Shown: piece by piece, positions 42,767 through 52,377 of the stretch
Position numbering within the stretch: position 1 is the stretch's first letter
Layout of the letters: each line of letters opens with the position of its first letter
Source: Armatimonadota bacterium
Lineage (GTDB): Bacteria > Armatimonadota > UBA5829 > DTJY01
Assembly: GCA_017993055.1 (NCBI GenBank)
Contig: JAGONM010000004.1
Span: 62,001-126,000, forward strand
Length of the DNA stretch: 64,000 bases
Direction: 5' to 3'
Made by a program: the position numbers and the translations under genes
The notes under the pieces: model-generated
Told to the model about the DNA's origin: nothing
The model's database searches: none
Seen by the model: the letters and a program-made list of their open reading frames with translations, nothing else

Positions 42767-44005
42767 GTGGATGAGAAGTTGACGCGACGGGAGTTCCTGT
42801 CCAAGGCGGCTGTGGGCACGGTCGGGATCGCGCTGGCAGGGACGGGGATGCTCGCATCGCCGAGGGCCTACGGCGCCAATGACCGGCTCTCAGTCGGCGT
42901 GATCGGCTACGGTCAGCGATGCCAGAGCCTGCTCAAAGACTTCGAGAAGGCCGCGAAGTTCTGCAACGCCGAGATCACCGCGGTCTGCGACATCTGGACC
43001 AGGAACCTCGATGCCTGTGCCAATCGGGTGAAGGGCTGGGGCGGTCCGGAGCCTCGAACGTTCCGCTATATGGAGCAGTTGCTCGCGCTCGACGACCTCG
43101 ACGGTGTGATCATCGCCACCTGCGACTTCCAGCACGCCACAATGTTGGCGCAGGCCGTTCGCGCGGGGAAGGACGTCTACTGCGAGAAACCGTTTGCCAA
43201 CGACCTAGACGATGCGAGGGATGCGCTGAAGGCTGTTGAAGATTCCGAGCGCATCGTCCAGATCGGTACTCAGCGCCGCAGTGAGGGCAAATATCAGGCG
43301 GCCGCCGAGTTCATAGCTGCGGGAAAGCTCGGCACGATCAGCAAGGTTGACGTCGAGTGGAACTACTTCGGAGCGCGGTGGCGCAGGGCCGATGTCGGCC
43401 AGGTCAACCGCGAGGACACCAACTGGCGGCGCTTCCTGATGGGGAAGCCCTACCGCCCGTGGGACCCGCATCAATACATGGAGTGGCGGCTCTTCCGCGA
43501 CTTTTCGACGGGCATCCCCGATCAATGGATGAGCCACATGATGGATGTCGTCCACTGGGTCACCGGCGAGGACTATCCGAAGTCCGCAGTGGCGATGGGT
43601 GGTACATATGTTTGGAGGGACGGCCGGCAGAACGGCGACACGTTCCAGGCCCTCCTGGAGTACCCGAAGGGCTTCCTCTGCAGCTACTCGACGAAGTTCG
43701 GTAACTCGGCGGGGGACCACATGGTCATCTATGGCACCAACGGGACGATGAACATCGAAACATCGGAAGTGACCGGCGATGGCGGCGGCGACGAGAAGAT
43801 CAAAGAAAAGATCACGCTGGAGAAGTTGCCCGGCGTCAACCACATGCAGAACTGGCTCGACTGCGTTCGCAGCCGCAAGCAGCCGAACGCTCATGCCCGC
43901 ACGGGGTACTGTCATTCGATTGCCACGATACTGGCCGTCGCCGCAATGGAGTCAGGTCGGCGCGCCGTCTATCACCCTGAGGAGATGCAGATCTCGCTCG
44001 GCTGA
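42767..44005 (+). CDS. TAT-exported Gfo/Idh/MocA-family oxidoreductase (3)
   Basis: A 412-residue oxidoreductase with twin-arginine signal TRREFLSKAAVG (residues about 6-17) and the conserved post-signal stretch PRAYGANDRLSVG. The dinucleotide motif is GVIGYGQRCQ, slightly unusual, and the catalytic motif CEKPFAND. The start is GTG at 42767, with GGGAGG eight bases upstream. It is clearly paralogous to oxidoreductase 4 (45288), for example QIGTQRRS and NWRRFLMG versus NWRMFLDG, and each is followed by a DUF6807 gene. Confidence 0.92.
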   Translation: MDEKLTRREFLSKAAVGTVGIALAGTGMLASPRAYGANDRLSVGVIGYGQRCQSLLKDFEKAAKFCNAEITAVCDIWTRNLDACANRVKGWGGPEPRTFRYMEQLLALDDLDGVIIATCDFQHATMLAQAVRAGKDVYCEKPFANDLDDARDALKAVEDSERIVQIGTQRRSEGKYQAAAEFIAAGKLGTISKVDVEWNYFGARWRRADVGQVNREDTNWRRFLMGKPYRPWDPHQYMEWRLFRDFSTGIPDQWMSHMMDVVHWVTGEDYPKSAVAMGGTYVWRDGRQNGDTFQALLEYPKGFLCSYSTKFGNSAGDHMVIYGTNGTMNIETSEVTGDGGGDEKIKEKITLEKLPGVNHMQNWLDCVRSRKQPNAHARTGYCHSIATILAVAAMESGRRAVYHPEEMQISLG

Positions 44006-44015
44006 GGTGTGGAGT

Positions 44016-45275
44016 ATGCGCCGTCACCCGAGCTTGGTGCGGGCGACGGCTCGGCCTGGGAGCAAGTGCCTGAATATGACTGAGACTCGCCGAACGATCA
44101 GTGTCCTTCTGTTTGTCCTGCCGATCCTCTGTTTCTCTCTCCGGTCAGCCTTAGCGCTGGAGATCAGAGTACGCCTCTTGCCGGAGCACTCGGGGGCCGC
44201 CGTGCCGATCTCGGTTCGGACGGACGACGACGTCCCCGACAGCTCGAGGTATTGCCTGCGTGACTCTTCCACAGGACGGCGCGTTCCGTTCCAGTACGAC
44301 CGCAGTTCTCGGACGATCGAGTTCGTGGTTGACGCCTCGGAGACTGTCGGGCCGGCGCTCAGAACCTACCGCCTGGTCCCGGGAACGCCGGTCTACGGAG
44401 ACGGCATGCGCATCGAAGACATGGACGGCAAGTCGTTGGTGATCCGAGAGGGCGACAAACCGCTTCTGGTCTACAACTACCGCTCCCGCCTTCCCGATGG
44501 AGTCAATGAGAAGTATAGGCGGTCGTGCTACTTTCACCCGGTCTACGGCCCCTATGGCGAGGTGCTGACCGACGATTTTCCCGCGGATCACTTCCACCAC
44601 CGGGGGCTGGCCGTCATGTGGACGCACGTCACCGTCGGCGAGAAGGACTACGATCTGTGGGGGATCAATGGCATGAGGGCGCGTCTCGGCAAGGTGCTGG
44701 GAATCGAGAACGGCCCGATCTACTCGCTGCTGAAAGTTCGCCACGGGTGGTACACAGTCAAGTCGGAGCGTGTGGTGGATGAGACTTGGACGGTCAAGGC
44801 CTACCGGGAGTCGGGAGTCGGCCGGGTGGTCGATTTCGACATTCTCCTTGAGGCGGTCGGCGAGCCGGTCAGCATACGGTCCTCAGACCGCGGCTACGGC
44901 GGCCTGAACGTCAGGTTCTCGCCGAGGGAAGACACGGTCCTGTACAACGACAAGGGCAGACTTCCGGCCGACTGCGACAAGGAGCCGTTTCTCTGGAGCG
45001 ATCTCTCCGCGACGTTCAGGGGTGCCGAGGCGGTCTCCGGTGTGTCTATATTCGACAATCCGGGCAACGTTCGTCATCCGCAGACCTGGAGCAACAGATA
45101 CTACGGCGTCCTGAATCCCGCTCCCGCCGTCGAGCCGCTGATCATCACGAAGGATCAGCCGCTTCATCTCAGTTACCGCATCTGGATTCACGCCGGAGAC
45201 ATCGAATCCGGCAGAGTCCGCCAGGCCTACGATGCCTACGTCAATCCGCCCCTGGTGGAAATCAGGAACAGGTAA
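44016..45275 (+). CDS. Secreted DUF6807 (PmoA-like) family protein (1)
   Basis: A 419-residue secreted protein of the family often named PmoA after a mistaken link to methane monooxygenase. The conserved core DDFPADHFHHRGLAVMW and a late YYGVLNP stretch are typical of the beta-rich fold. The start at ATG 44016 has GAGGTG at 44004-44009; a second ATG at 44076, just before the hydrophobic signal segment, is also possible. It lies ten bases after oxidoreductase 3. These proteins repeatedly occur beside sugar oxidoreductases, so a role in binding or processing a glycan or keto-sugar is inferred. The enzymatic activity is unknown. Confidence 0.82.
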   Translation: MRRHPSLVRATARPGSKCLNMTETRRTISVLLFVLPILCFSLRSALALEIRVRLLPEHSGAAVPISVRTDDDVPDSSRYCLRDSSTGRRVPFQYDRSSRTIEFVVDASETVGPALRTYRLVPGTPVYGDGMRIEDMDGKSLVIREGDKPLLVYNYRSRLPDGVNEKYRRSCYFHPVYGPYGEVLTDDFPADHFHHRGLAVMWTHVTVGEKDYDLWGINGMRARLGKVLGIENGPIYSLLKVRHGWYTVKSERVVDETWTVKAYRESGVGRVVDFDILLEAVGEPVSIRSSDRGYGGLNVRFSPREDTVLYNDKGRLPADCDKEPFLWSDLSATFRGAEAVSGVSIFDNPGNVRHPQTWSNRYYGVLNPAPAVEPLIITKDQPLHLSYRIWIHAGDIESGRVRQAYDAYVNPPLVEIRNR

Positions 45276-45287
45276 GGAGTTGCATTC

Positions 45288-46523
45288 ATGTCCCAGCAGA
45301 AACTCACCCGGCGCGATTTCATCGCCGGATCGGCCGCCGGAATCGCGGCTGGCGCTCTCTCCGCCGGTCCGGCGGCCGCCAGGGTCATCGGCGCGAACGA
45401 CCGACTGAGCATCGGCATCATCGGCGCCGGCGGTCAGGGCCGATACCAGATGTCCCAGATCATCGGTCTGGCCGATTCGATGAATGCCGAGATTACGGCC
45501 GTCTGCGATGTATGGCGGGTCAGCATGAACGCGGCCGTTGATATGGTGAAGAAGAAGTGGGGGCGGGAGCCGCGGAAGTTCACGAACTACAACTCCCTCC
45601 TGTCTCGCAAGGACATCGACGCGGTCATCATCGCCACGCCCGACTACCATCACTCGCGCATCCTGGCGAAGGCCGTTCGCGCCGGCAAGGATGTCTACTG
45701 CGAGAAGCCGATGGCATCCGACTTCGCAGATGCGAGAGAAGCCCTCGAGGCCACTCTCGAGACCGGAAGGGTTGTGCAGATAGGCACCCAGCGCAGAAGC
45801 GACGGCCGCCACAAGGCGGGCGCGGAGTTCGTACGCTCAGGGGCGCTCGGAAAGATCAGCCGGGTTGAGTGCGCCTGGAACGACTGCGGGCCGAGATGGC
45901 GCAAGGACGTCTCGAACGCAAAGGCCGAGGACGTCAACTGGAGGATGTTTCTCGACGGTCTCGAAGATCGCCCTTTCGATCCCCACTTCTTCCGGGAGTG
46001 GCAGCTCTACCGCGATCTCTCCATCGGCACCATCGGACTGCTGGGCAGCCACATGATAGATGTCGTCCACTGGTTCATGGACGATGCTCTGCCGACCGCC
46101 GCGGTCGCGAGTGGCGGCAACTTCGCATGGAACGACGGGCGCGAGAACGAGGACACCATGTATGCCCTGATCGAGTACCCGAAGGGCTGGGTGCTCAGGT
46201 ACTGCACCGGGCTGGGTAACGCCCTCGGCAACAACTGCTACTTCTTCGGCACGAACGGCACCTTCGACACCAACACCTGGAAGGTGACGGGCGGGGGAGG
46301 CAGCGGGTCGGACAAGATCGCCGGCGAGACCGAAATCAAGCCCGTGGGCGGCGAGAACCATATGCAGAACTTTCTGGAGTGCGTCCGGAGCCGCAAGCAG
46401 CCGAACGCCGACATACACGCCGGATATGCCCACGCCGTCGCATCGCTCCTTGGCGGTCTAGCTCTGCGCAAGGGAAGGCGCATGGTGTACGACGCGGCGA
46501 AGCGCGAGATAAGCGAGGGTTAG
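45288..46523 (+). CDS. TAT-exported Gfo/Idh/MocA-family oxidoreductase (4)
   Basis: A 411-residue oxidoreductase with twin-arginine signal TRRDFIAGSAAG (residues about 6-17). The dinucleotide motif is GIIGAGGQGR and the catalytic motif CEKPMASD. It ends shortly after GYAHAVASLLGG, typical of the family C terminus. It starts 12 bases after the first DUF6807 gene and ends five bases before the second, so a single transcript is likely. Paralogue of oxidoreductase 3. Confidence 0.92.
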   Translation: MSQQKLTRRDFIAGSAAGIAAGALSAGPAAARVIGANDRLSIGIIGAGGQGRYQMSQIIGLADSMNAEITAVCDVWRVSMNAAVDMVKKKWGREPRKFTNYNSLLSRKDIDAVIIATPDYHHSRILAKAVRAGKDVYCEKPMASDFADAREALEATLETGRVVQIGTQRRSDGRHKAGAEFVRSGALGKISRVECAWNDCGPRWRKDVSNAKAEDVNWRMFLDGLEDRPFDPHFFREWQLYRDLSIGTIGLLGSHMIDVVHWFMDDALPTAAVASGGNFAWNDGRENEDTMYALIEYPKGWVLRYCTGLGNALGNNCYFFGTNGTFDTNTWKVTGGGGSGSDKIAGETEIKPVGGENHMQNFLECVRSRKQPNADIHAGYAHAVASLLGGLALRKGRRMVYDAAKREISEG

Positions 46524-46528
46524 CTGCT

Positions 46529-47725
46529 ATGTCACGTTTTCTGACCGGATTGTTTCTCTTTCTGGCAATATCGGCGGCGGGCGCGAGCCCCGGTTACCGA
46601 ACCGCCATCGTCTCATCTCCTGATCACGACTGTTCAGAGACGCTCGTGAGTGCGGTTCTCACTCCGCCGGCGGGGTTCGGGGGCGTGATCGTGAGGGGTC
46701 CTTCGGGCATCGTGCCGTGCCAGTACTGCCCCGAAGGCAATAAGATCAGGCTCATGTGGATCGCCGGCGCTCTCGGCAAAGGCCAGAGCCGTGCGTATCG
46801 AGTCGAGTTCGCTCCGGGCTCGAAGCCGAAGGCCTCGCAGGGCGTGCAGATCAAGCGAATCGCGGGGGCAGTGACCGTGGCTCTTGACGGTAAGCCGTTC
46901 ACCACTCTCCGCTTTGCCGACGGCCCGAAGCCGTACCTGTACCCGGTGATCGGCCCGACAGGTGACCCGGTGACGCGGAACTATCCGATGAGAGAGGTCG
47001 AGGGTGAGACGAGGGATCACCCGCACCATCGTTCATGGTGGTTTACCTTCGGCGATGTCAACGGCGTTGACTTCTGGTCCGAGAACGGGAAGGCCGGCAG
47101 GATAGTCCAGACGAGGCTGGAGGTCGCTGACTACGGCCCGGTGTTGGGTCGGATCAGGACGCAGAACGACTGGGTGGCCCCCGACGGCAAGATAGTCTGT
47201 CGTGACGCGAGTGAGATGCGCTTCTACCGCGTTTCAAGCGGGCGGATGGCCGATCTCGATGTGACGATACGCGCCACGGAGGGTCCGGTCACCTTCGGCG
47301 ACACGAAAGAAGGTATGATGGGCTTCCGTGTGGCGTCCTCGATGGACGTTGATCGCAAGCAGGGACACATCGTGAACTCGCGCGGCCAGAAGGACGGCGA
47401 TGCTTGGGGCAGGGCGGCCGAATGGTGCGACTACTACGGGCCGGTGAACGGGAAGACCGTCGGCATCGCTGTCATGGACCATCCCTCGAGTTTCCGGCAT
47501 CCGACGTACTGGCACGTTCGCACCTACGGCCTCTTCGCCGCGAATCCATTCGGCATCGGCGATTTCCCGGAGGGCAAGGGCAAGGACGGAAGTTACACAA
47601 TACCCAAAGGCGGCGAACTGAGGTTCCGATATCGGGTCTTCATACATACGGGCGCGCCCGACCAGGTCGGTGTATGGCGCATCTTCGACACTTACGCGCG
47701 CCCACCCGTCGTCACAGTCAAGTAA
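46529..47725 (+). CDS. Secreted DUF6807 (PmoA-like) family protein (2)
   Basis: A 398-residue secreted protein with signal peptide (about 1-20) and the family core TRDHPHHRSWWFTFGDVNG followed by DFWSENGKAG. It matches the typical family better than the first copy (HPHHRSWW rather than HFHHRGL). The ATG at 46529 follows GAGGG inside the previous gene's end. It closes the second oxidoreductase-DUF6807 module and is followed 33 bases later by the symporter gene. Confidence 0.85.
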   Translation: MSRFLTGLFLFLAISAAGASPGYRTAIVSSPDHDCSETLVSAVLTPPAGFGGVIVRGPSGIVPCQYCPEGNKIRLMWIAGALGKGQSRAYRVEFAPGSKPKASQGVQIKRIAGAVTVALDGKPFTTLRFADGPKPYLYPVIGPTGDPVTRNYPMREVEGETRDHPHHRSWWFTFGDVNGVDFWSENGKAGRIVQTRLEVADYGPVLGRIRTQNDWVAPDGKIVCRDASEMRFYRVSSGRMADLDVTIRATEGPVTFGDTKEGMMGFRVASSMDVDRKQGHIVNSRGQKDGDAWGRAAEWCDYYGPVNGKTVGIAVMDHPSSFRHPTYWHVRTYGLFAANPFGIGDFPEGKGKDGSYTIPKGGELRFRYRVFIHTGAPDQVGVWRIFDTYARPPVVTVK

Positions 47726-47758
47726 GCGGGGCCAGTAGGCCGTTTTCGCGAGGTGAGC

Positions 47759-49630
47759 ATGAGCAACTTCACAACCTTCGACCTGATCGTCGTACTCGTG
47801 TATCTGCTCGGCATCGGCGGCATCGGAGTCTACCAGGCCGTAAAGATCAAGAGTTCCGGTGACTACTTCGCGGGCGGCCGGAAGTTCAGCAAGTGGCTGA
47901 TGGTGATGCACGCCCTGGGGACCGGCACTCACGCGGATGACCCTGTCGGAGTGACCGGCGCTGCCTACAACCACGGTCTAGCGGGCATCTGGTACACTTT
48001 CGTGTACCTCTTCGTCACGCCGTTCTACTGGCTCGTCGCGCCTCTGTTCAGGCGGTCCCGCTTCATCACGACAGCGGACTTCTTTAAGGCGCGCTTCGGC
48101 GGCGAGATGGCGATGCTCTATGCGGTCATGGGTATCCTGATGTTCTGCGTCAACATGGGTACCCTGCTCAAGGGCACCGGCTCGATTGCGACCGCTGTGA
48201 CGCAGGGCGCGATCCCGGAGTGGGCGGCCATCGCCGCGATGACGGTCGTCTTCGTCGCGTACGGATTCGCGGGGGGTCTGATCGCCACGGTGATCACGGA
48301 GTCCATCCAGGGCGTGCTCATCGTGGTGATGTCGCTCCTGCTCGTACCGTTCGGCCTGTCGAAGGTCGGGGGCTTCTCGGGCCTTCACGAACTCGTATCC
48401 GCCGACAAGTTCACCCTGCACGCGCCGTCGGAACTGACCATCCCGTGGATCATCACCGGCTCCGTTATGATGCTGATCGGGATCGTCGCGCAACCGCATA
48501 TCATGGAGGTGTGCTCGACCGGTAAGACCGAGTTCGAGGGCAGGGTGGGGTTCACCTACGGCAACTTCGTTAAGCGGTTCTGCGCGATGGGCTGGGCCTT
48601 CACCGGAGTCATAGTCCTGGCGATGGTCGCGTCGGGAACGATACCTTCGCTGACCAACGAGACGCGCGAAGCGGCGTTCGGCATCGCGATCCGAGTGCTG
48701 CTGCCCGCCGGGCTGACCGGCCTGATGTTCGCGGCGATCCTGGCGGCGCAGATGTCGTCCCTCAGCGCGTTCATGGTCGCGGCGTCGGCGCTCCTCAGCA
48801 GGAATATCTACAAGGAAAAGATCAACCCCGCCGCGGACGACAAGCATCTCCTCCGGCTAGCGCGCTGGGTCGGGCTCGTGATCGTCGCGTTCGGAGTCGG
48901 GTTTGCGTTCATGGTCGAGGGGGTTGCCCAGGGTCTCACGATCTTCTGGGCGATGGCGACCTTCACCGGGGTCTTCATGTGGTTCGGAGTCCTGTGGAGG
49001 CGCGCCAACACAACGGGCGCGTGGCTGTCGTTTACGATCATGGCCTGCATCTGGCTCGCTCTCGGCCCGTTCGGCGCCATGCTGAAGCCCGCCATCTCCT
49101 TTGCTCCCGACTGGCTCGGCATGTACGGCGACAAGAAGGTTCTGCAGTTGCTTGCGCTCTCCTTCGTTCCTGCGGGTATCGTCGCGCTTGTGATTGGCAG
49201 CCTCGCTTCAGAACGGTTTCGGAGCAAGCTGCCGGCCTATGCAGGTGCTGGAGCGGTTGTGCTCGCGTGGGGACTCGTCGTGCCGCATGGGCGCGGCTTC
49301 GGGTCGTGGATGAACCCCTCGCAGGCCGAACTAGTCATGGGGACGTGCCTGGCATCCGCGCTCATTGCGCTGGTGCTCGGCAGCGTGTTCAGACATACGC
49401 CCGACCAGCGCAGGCTGGATCAGTTCTATCTGCTCCTCAAGACCCCCGTCGGCCGCGAGGGTGAGCTGATCGAGGCGGGCGTGAATATCGTCTACGCCGG
49501 GCACAGCGAAGGGCATCCGTGGGAGCTGAAGCACCCTCGGTTGGTGAATGTCGTCGGCTTCCTCGTAGCGGCCGTCTTCTCGCTCGCCATCCTGGGGTTG
49601 CTGTATTTGCTCGCGGGGATCGGCGCATAG
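47759..49630 (+). CDS. Sodium:solute symporter (SSS family)
   Basis: A 623-residue membrane transporter with about 13-14 hydrophobic segments. The N-terminal half shows GDYFAGGRKFSKWLMVMHALGTG, quoted only in part elsewhere as GGRKFSKWL, and GTHADDPVG, which match the conserved SSS ion-binding region. YGFAGGLIATVITESIQG is diagnostic of the family. The C-terminal region is extended (HTPDQRRLDQFYLLLKTPVG), as in sugar or organic-acid transporters. ATG 47759 follows GCGAGGTGA. It probably imports the product made by the exported oxidoreductases. Confidence 0.9.
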   Translation: MSNFTTFDLIVVLVYLLGIGGIGVYQAVKIKSSGDYFAGGRKFSKWLMVMHALGTGTHADDPVGVTGAAYNHGLAGIWYTFVYLFVTPFYWLVAPLFRRSRFITTADFFKARFGGEMAMLYAVMGILMFCVNMGTLLKGTGSIATAVTQGAIPEWAAIAAMTVVFVAYGFAGGLIATVITESIQGVLIVVMSLLLVPFGLSKVGGFSGLHELVSADKFTLHAPSELTIPWIITGSVMMLIGIVAQPHIMEVCSTGKTEFEGRVGFTYGNFVKRFCAMGWAFTGVIVLAMVASGTIPSLTNETREAAFGIAIRVLLPAGLTGLMFAAILAAQMSSLSAFMVAASALLSRNIYKEKINPAADDKHLLRLARWVGLVIVAFGVGFAFMVEGVAQGLTIFWAMATFTGVFMWFGVLWRRANTTGAWLSFTIMACIWLALGPFGAMLKPAISFAPDWLGMYGDKKVLQLLALSFVPAGIVALVIGSLASERFRSKLPAYAGAGAVVLAWGLVVPHGRGFGSWMNPSQAELVMGTCLASALIALVLGSVFRHTPDQRRLDQFYLLLKTPVGREGELIEAGVNIVYAGHSEGHPWELKHPRLVNVVGFLVAAVFSLAILGLLYLLAGIGA

Positions 49631-49635
49631 GTCAT

Positions 49636-50550
49636 ATGTGCCATATGGGTTTGATGACGCGTCGAGAATGCCTCAAGCTGGCAGCGGCCGCCGGGGTCGC
49701 GGCATGGATACCGACACCCTTGTTGGGGGCGGAACTGCAATCTCTCCCCGGCGCGGGTGCGACCGGAGACGGAAAGGAGGCCGAAGCAGACATGAAGCTC
49801 GGACTCGTAACATACAACATAGCCGGCAAGTGGGATCTGCCCACGCTGATCGAGAAGTGCGTTTCGGTCGGCATCGAGGGCGTCGAACTCAGGACGACAC
49901 ATGCTCACGGCGTCGAGCCGTCGCTCGGCAAGTCGCAGAGGCGGGAGGTTCGAAAGCGCTTCGGGGACTCCGGGATCGCACTGTGGGGTCTGGGGTCGGT
50001 CTGCGAGTTCCACCAGACTGATCCGGCCGTCGTGAAGAAGAACGTCGAGGATTGCCGGGCTTTTACGCTCCTTGCGGTCGATGTCGGCGCCAAGGGAGTC
50101 AAAGTCCGACCGAACGGCTTCCCTGAAGGTGTATCCCGGGAGAAGACGCTCGAGCAGATCGGGCTTGCGCTGAGGGAGTGTGGTCGGTTCGCGGCCGATC
50201 ACGGTGTCGAGATATGGCTTGAGGTTCACGGCAAGGATACCTGCCACCCGCCTCATATCCGGGCGATTCTCGACCACTGCGATCATCGGTCGGTCGGGGC
50301 GTGCTGGAACTCGAACGCGGCCGATATCAAAGACGGCTCAGTCAGTGAGTACTTCGAACTCCTGCGGCCGGATATCAAGTCTTGCCACATCAACCAGATC
50401 TGGACCCCCTCGTATCCATGGCGTGAACTATTCCGGCTTCTGAAGGCGTCGAAATACGATCGTTTCACCCTGGCGGAGATTCCAGAGAGCGCGGACCCGG
50501 ACGCGGTGCTGCGCTACTACCGTGCGCTGTGGGCGGAGTTGACCAGATGA
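49636..50550 (+). CDS. TAT-type sugar phosphate isomerase/epimerase-like protein (1)
   Basis: A 304-residue xylose-isomerase-like TIM-barrel protein. The N terminus carries a twin-arginine-like signal (MTRRECLKLAAAAGVAAW). The barrel has LGLVTYNIAGKWDLP, GIEGVELRTTHAHGVEP, IWLEVHGKD with a candidate metal glutamate, CHINQIW and FTLAEIPES. Starts at 49636, 49645 and 49654 share the frame; 49654 gives the cleanest signal. Its stop overlaps the next start by four bases (ATGA). It may isomerise or eliminate from a keto-sugar after oxidation. Confidence 0.85.
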   Translation: MCHMGLMTRRECLKLAAAAGVAAWIPTPLLGAELQSLPGAGATGDGKEAEADMKLGLVTYNIAGKWDLPTLIEKCVSVGIEGVELRTTHAHGVEPSLGKSQRREVRKRFGDSGIALWGLGSVCEFHQTDPAVVKKNVEDCRAFTLLAVDVGAKGVKVRPNGFPEGVSREKTLEQIGLALRECGRFAADHGVEIWLEVHGKDTCHPPHIRAILDHCDHRSVGACWNSNAADIKDGSVSEYFELLRPDIKSCHINQIWTPSYPWRELFRLLKASKYDRFTLAEIPESADPDAVLRYYRALWAELTR

Positions 50551-51446
50551 TGAACAGGCGAGGGTTCCTCCAGACCGCCGGATTGCTTGCCGCGGGTGCC
50601 CTCGGCGGCCTGTCCGCACGGTCCGCGGCCGCCGGGCCGATCACGCGCAAGGGTGACTCTGTCTTCCGGGTCGGGTGTGCCGCGTTTTCCTACCGCAAAT
50701 ACATGACGGCACAGGAATCGCCGATGACGTGGGACGACTTCCTGAATGTCGCCGCGGAGATGGGCCTGGACGGGGTGGAACTTACCTCCTACTACTTTCC
50801 GCCGGACGTGGACGTTGCCTACATCAACCGCGTGAAGCGCAGGGCTTTTCTGCTCGGCTTGGATATCTGCGCCACCTCGGTCGGCAACCGGTTCACGCAT
50901 CCCGCCGGCGCCGAGCGCGACAAGCAGATCGCTCTCGTGAAGGCATGGATAGACCATGCGTCCGAGATGGGCGCTCCGTGCATGCGCGTGTTCGCAGGGA
51001 GTGTGCCGCAGAACTCGTCGTCCGAGCAGGCAATGAAGTGGGTGGTCGAGTGCCTCGAGGAATGTGTTCCTCTGGCCGAGCAGCGAGGCGTGATCCTGGC
51101 GCTCGAAAACCATGGAGGAGTGACTGCCGGGGCCGGCCAGATCGTCTCGATGATCGAAGCCGTCAAGTCCGACTGGGTCGGTATCAATCTGGACGCCGGC
51201 AACTTCCGTACGGACGATCCCTATGCCGACATCGCTCTAGCTGCTCCCTATGCCGTCACAACGCATATCAAGACGGAGGTGCGACCGGCAGGGCAGGATG
51301 CCCGTGCCGTGGATCTTAAGAAGGTGACTGAGATACTGAGCGGAATCGGCTACCGCGGATATCTTACGCTGGAGTATGAGGGTCAGGAAGATCCGAAGAC
51401 CGGAGTTCCGGGTTTCATTCGCAAGTTGAAGGACGTTGTCGGGTAG
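50547..51446 (+). CDS. TAT-type sugar phosphate isomerase/epimerase-like protein (2)
   Basis: A 299-residue TIM-barrel protein with signal NRRGFLQTAGLLAAGAL. Barrel landmarks are GVELTSYYFPPDVD, LALENHGGVTAGAGQI with metal glutamate, INLDAGNFRTDDPYAD, THIKTEV and LTLEYEGQEDP. The start overlaps the previous stop, so translation is coupled. It probably works in the same pathway as its neighbour; the substrate is unknown. The fold also fits inosose dehydratases and ketose epimerases. Confidence 0.85.
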   Translation: MMNRRGFLQTAGLLAAGALGGLSARSAAAGPITRKGDSVFRVGCAAFSYRKYMTAQESPMTWDDFLNVAAEMGLDGVELTSYYFPPDVDVAYINRVKRRAFLLGLDICATSVGNRFTHPAGAERDKQIALVKAWIDHASEMGAPCMRVFAGSVPQNSSSEQAMKWVVECLEECVPLAEQRGVILALENHGGVTAGAGQIVSMIEAVKSDWVGINLDAGNFRTDDPYADIALAAPYAVTTHIKTEVRPAGQDARAVDLKKVTEILSGIGYRGYLTLEYEGQEDPKTGVPGFIRKLKDVVG

Positions 51447-51471
51447 AGAGCCTGCCCAATGGAGGTAAGCA

Positions 51472-52377
51472 ATGAGGATTCTTAGAGTGAGTGTCGGCTT
51501 GGTGCTGGGAGGTGCAGTTATTATGACCGCAATGTTGGCCGGTCCTGTGGAATCGAAGGCTCCGACGCCTCGTAAACCTCGGGTGTACATCGCTTGTGAG
51601 ACGTACAGCATAAGGAACGTCATGTCGAAGGAGCCCGCCGAGGGCAAGTACGACCATATCGGCGTCATGAAGCTCATGAAGGAACTCGGCATGAAGGGCG
51701 TGACGTTGAACGACATCTGGCTGAAGTCGGCTACCGACACCGCGTATCTCGACCAGATCAAGAAGGCCGCCAAGGACAGCGGCATCATCATCGCAGGACT
51801 TATATGCGAGGGCAACCTCTCGACGACCGACGACGAAGCCTGGAACAGACAGATCGAGGTAGATGCCGAGAAGATGCGGGCGGCTGCATACCTCGGCGCG
51901 CCGTTGGTCCGGCTGAACCTGGGCGGCCTCGGCGACCAGGCGAAGGACGATACCATCGGCACGGAGAGGTGCATCGCCGCGTTCAAGAAGCTCCTTCCGC
52001 TCGCGAAGGAACTCAATGTCAAGATGACGATAGAGAACCACGGCGGGCCGTCGAAGAAGGCCGACAACATCATTCGAATCATCAAGGAGACCGATCCGAA
52101 GTGGGTCGGCTCATGCCTCGACTTCAAGAACTGGCCGCAGGATCTGATCCTCGAGGAGAACGCCAAGCTCGCTCCTTACGCCTACCATGTTCACGCCAAG
52201 GCGCATACCTTCGGCGAGGACGGCGAGGAGACGGTCGTACCGTTCGGAAAGGTTCTACAGATGCTCAAGGATGCGCGGTATAGGGGCGCGGTCTCGATTG
52301 AGTTCGAGGGCGGCGGCGACCAGATCGAGGGCGTCAAGAAGACCCGCGACCTGATTCTGAAATACTGGAAGATGTAG
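51472..52377 (+). CDS. Secreted sugar phosphate isomerase/epimerase-like protein (3)
   Basis: A 301-residue TIM-barrel protein with an ordinary Sec signal peptide (about residues 1-28). Metal-site strands are MTIENHGGPSKKADN, SCLDFKNWP, YHVHAKAH and VSIEFEGGGDQ. It closes the plus-strand catabolic island, 25 bases after the second epimerase, with a 14-base class palindrome following at 52433. Three different exported TIM-barrel proteins in a row suggest successive steps on one substrate. Confidence 0.85.
   Translation: MRILRVSVGLVLGGAVIMTAMLAGPVESKAPTPRKPRVYIACETYSIRNVMSKEPAEGKYDHIGVMKLMKELGMKGVTLNDIWLKSATDTAYLDQIKKAAKDSGIIIAGLICEGNLSTTDDEAWNRQIEVDAEKMRAAAYLGAPLVRLNLGGLGDQAKDDTIGTERCIAAFKKLLPLAKELNVKMTIENHGGPSKKADNIIRIIKETDPKWVGSCLDFKNWPQDLILEENAKLAPYAYHVHAKAHTFGEDGEETVVPFGKVLQMLKDARYRGAVSIEFEGGGDQIEGVKKTRDLILKYWKM

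Noticed and set aside
44016-47725. Methane monooxygenase subunit PmoA
   Set aside because: The DUF6807 family is often labelled PmoA, but these are soluble secreted beta-rich proteins with no PmoB or PmoC and no membrane helices.
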